Positions 49,214 to 49,838 of a stretch of 49,838 nucleotides of DNA are shown here, one piece after another. Source of the DNA: an uncultured Fibrobacter sp. (GTDB lineage Bacteria; Fibrobacterota; Fibrobacteria; Fibrobacterales; Fibrobacteraceae). The stretch is taken from the NCBI GenBank assembly GCA_946408125.1, contig CAMJQW010000015.1, forward strand, positions 1-49,838. The letters are read 5' to 3'. A program made the position numbers and the translations under genes. The notes under the pieces are model-generated. The model made no database searches. It was not told the DNA's origin and was given only the letters and a program-made list of their open reading frames with translations. How positions within the stretch are numbered: position 1 is the stretch's first letter; every line of letters begins with the position of its first letter.

Positions 49214-49838
49214 ATGACTTGGATGGCGTTAAAAATGTTAGGGTGCCTGGCGCTCCTCATGTTCGGCATGAAGTCCATGAGCGAGGCTTTGCAAAAAATG
49301 GCTGGTCCGCAGCTCCGCCATGTGCTCGGAACCATGACCACGAACCGTTTCACGGGAATGCTCACCGGCATGTTCGTTACAGCCTCGGTACAAAGTTCGA
49401 CCGCCACCACGTTGATGACGGTCTCTTTTGTTAATGCGGGGCTCCTTACGCTCATGCAGGCCATCTCGATTATCCTCGGTGCCCACATCGGCACGACGGT
49501 AACGGCATGGATCATGAGCCTCGGGTTCTCGTTCAACATCGCGAACTTCGTCTACCCGGCGTTCTTCATCGGTATCATTCTCGTGTACCTGAACAAGAAG
49601 CGCGTGCTGGGCGAGTTTCTGTTCGGTGTCGGTTTCCTCTTCCTCGGTCTTACGACCCTCAAGGAAACTGGTTTCGCGGTAGTACAGGATCCGGGTGCGA
49701 GCGCTTCCATCAGTTCGTTCTTTGCCCGCTTCAGCGACCCGAACTTCTTCAACTCGCTGTTCTTCCTCGTGATGGGTACGGTACTTACCCTGTGCGTGCA
49801 GTCTTCTGCCGCCATCATGGCCATCACGATGATCCTCT
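49214..49838 (+). CDS. Na/Pi cotransporter family protein, N-terminal part
   Basis: The first 208 codons are present; the gene runs off the right edge. The protein starts MTWMALKMLGCLALLMFGMK and has about six membrane segments so far. The paired QSS motifs that mark the NptA/PhoU-linked Na+-phosphate symporter family are both visible: ASVQSSTATTLM near residue 57 and LCVQSSAAIMAI near 197. It should move phosphate with sodium across the inner membrane; bacterial members often carry a PhoU-like C-terminal domain, which would lie outside the window. It sits behind a foldable leader with a hidden ribosome-binding site. Confidence 0.88.
   Translation, partial: MTWMALKMLGCLALLMFGMKSMSEALQKMAGPQLRHVLGTMTTNRFTGMLTGMFVTASVQSSTATTLMTVSFVNAGLLTLMQAISIILGAHIGTTVTAWIMSLGFSFNIANFVYPAFFIGIILVYLNKKRVLGEFLFGVGFLFLGLTTLKETGFAVVQDPGASASISSFFARFSDPNFFNSLFFLVMGTVLTLCVQSSAAIMAITMIL

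Overview
The window is a chromosomal segment of a Fibrobacter (phylum Fibrobacterota), most likely a gut or rumen cellulose degrader. The case rests on families that are hallmarks of this genus: a lipoprotein with the 'Fibrobacter succinogenes major paralogous' domain (TIGR02145, 47365-48981), a fibro-slime domain adhesin (23745-26855), a TIGR02147 regulator (30290-31114), poly-serine linkers between domains, and several secreted plant cell-wall enzymes. No rRNA, tRNA, CRISPR array, transposase or phage gene was seen.

Layout. (1) 1-97: the start of etfB, divergent from the rest. (2) 313-9357: the conserved envelope/isoprenoid/translation cluster pyrH-frr-uppS-cdsA-dxr ... rseP, interrupted between dxr and rseP by a secreted esterase and a secreted GH9 cellulase. 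(3) 9359-17872, minus strand: a WecE-type sugar aminotransferase, three tandem GH26 beta-mannanases with N-terminal CBM35-like modules, and an aldose epimerase. (4) 17916-22446: mnmE, a sugar-permease-like membrane protein, an unknown protein, an arylamine N-acetyltransferase-like protein and a small lipoprotein. (5) 22582-28522: an outer-membrane barrel with a Pro/Ala linker, co-transcribed with a fibro-slime adhesin, and meeting tail to tail an EAL phosphodiesterase with a degenerate GGDEF domain. (6) 28599-31114, minus strand: a TIGR02147 regulator coupled to a large LamG-like lipoprotein. (7) 31348-45668: a complex I operon nuoBCDEFGHIJKLMN with no nuoA and several unusual subunit extensions. 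(8) 45697-49838: a nucleotidyltransferase-like gene, ispF, the TIGR02145 lipoprotein, a second diverged copy of the 3' end of ispF, and the start of a Na/Pi cotransporter behind a long, foldable leader.

How it works together. The secreted mannanases, cellulase and esterase attack plant cell wall. Most secreted enzymes end in C-terminal modules resembling type IX secretion sorting domains. The fibro-slime adhesin and its barrel partner suit attachment to fibre. Complex I and the electron-transfer flavoprotein belong to energy metabolism, and the pyrH-rseP cluster is housekeeping.

The points most worth a second look are: a recurring TAnnTT hexamer 6-8 nt before ATG codons that lack a Shine-Dalgarno, predicting leaderless mRNAs; the ispF 3'-end duplication that brackets the lipoprotein gene; the RBS-sequestering leader before the Na/Pi gene; a fibronectin-III-like domain fused to NuoE; and the TIGR02147-lipoprotein pair. 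All domain names come from reading the protein sequences by eye; no database search was run.
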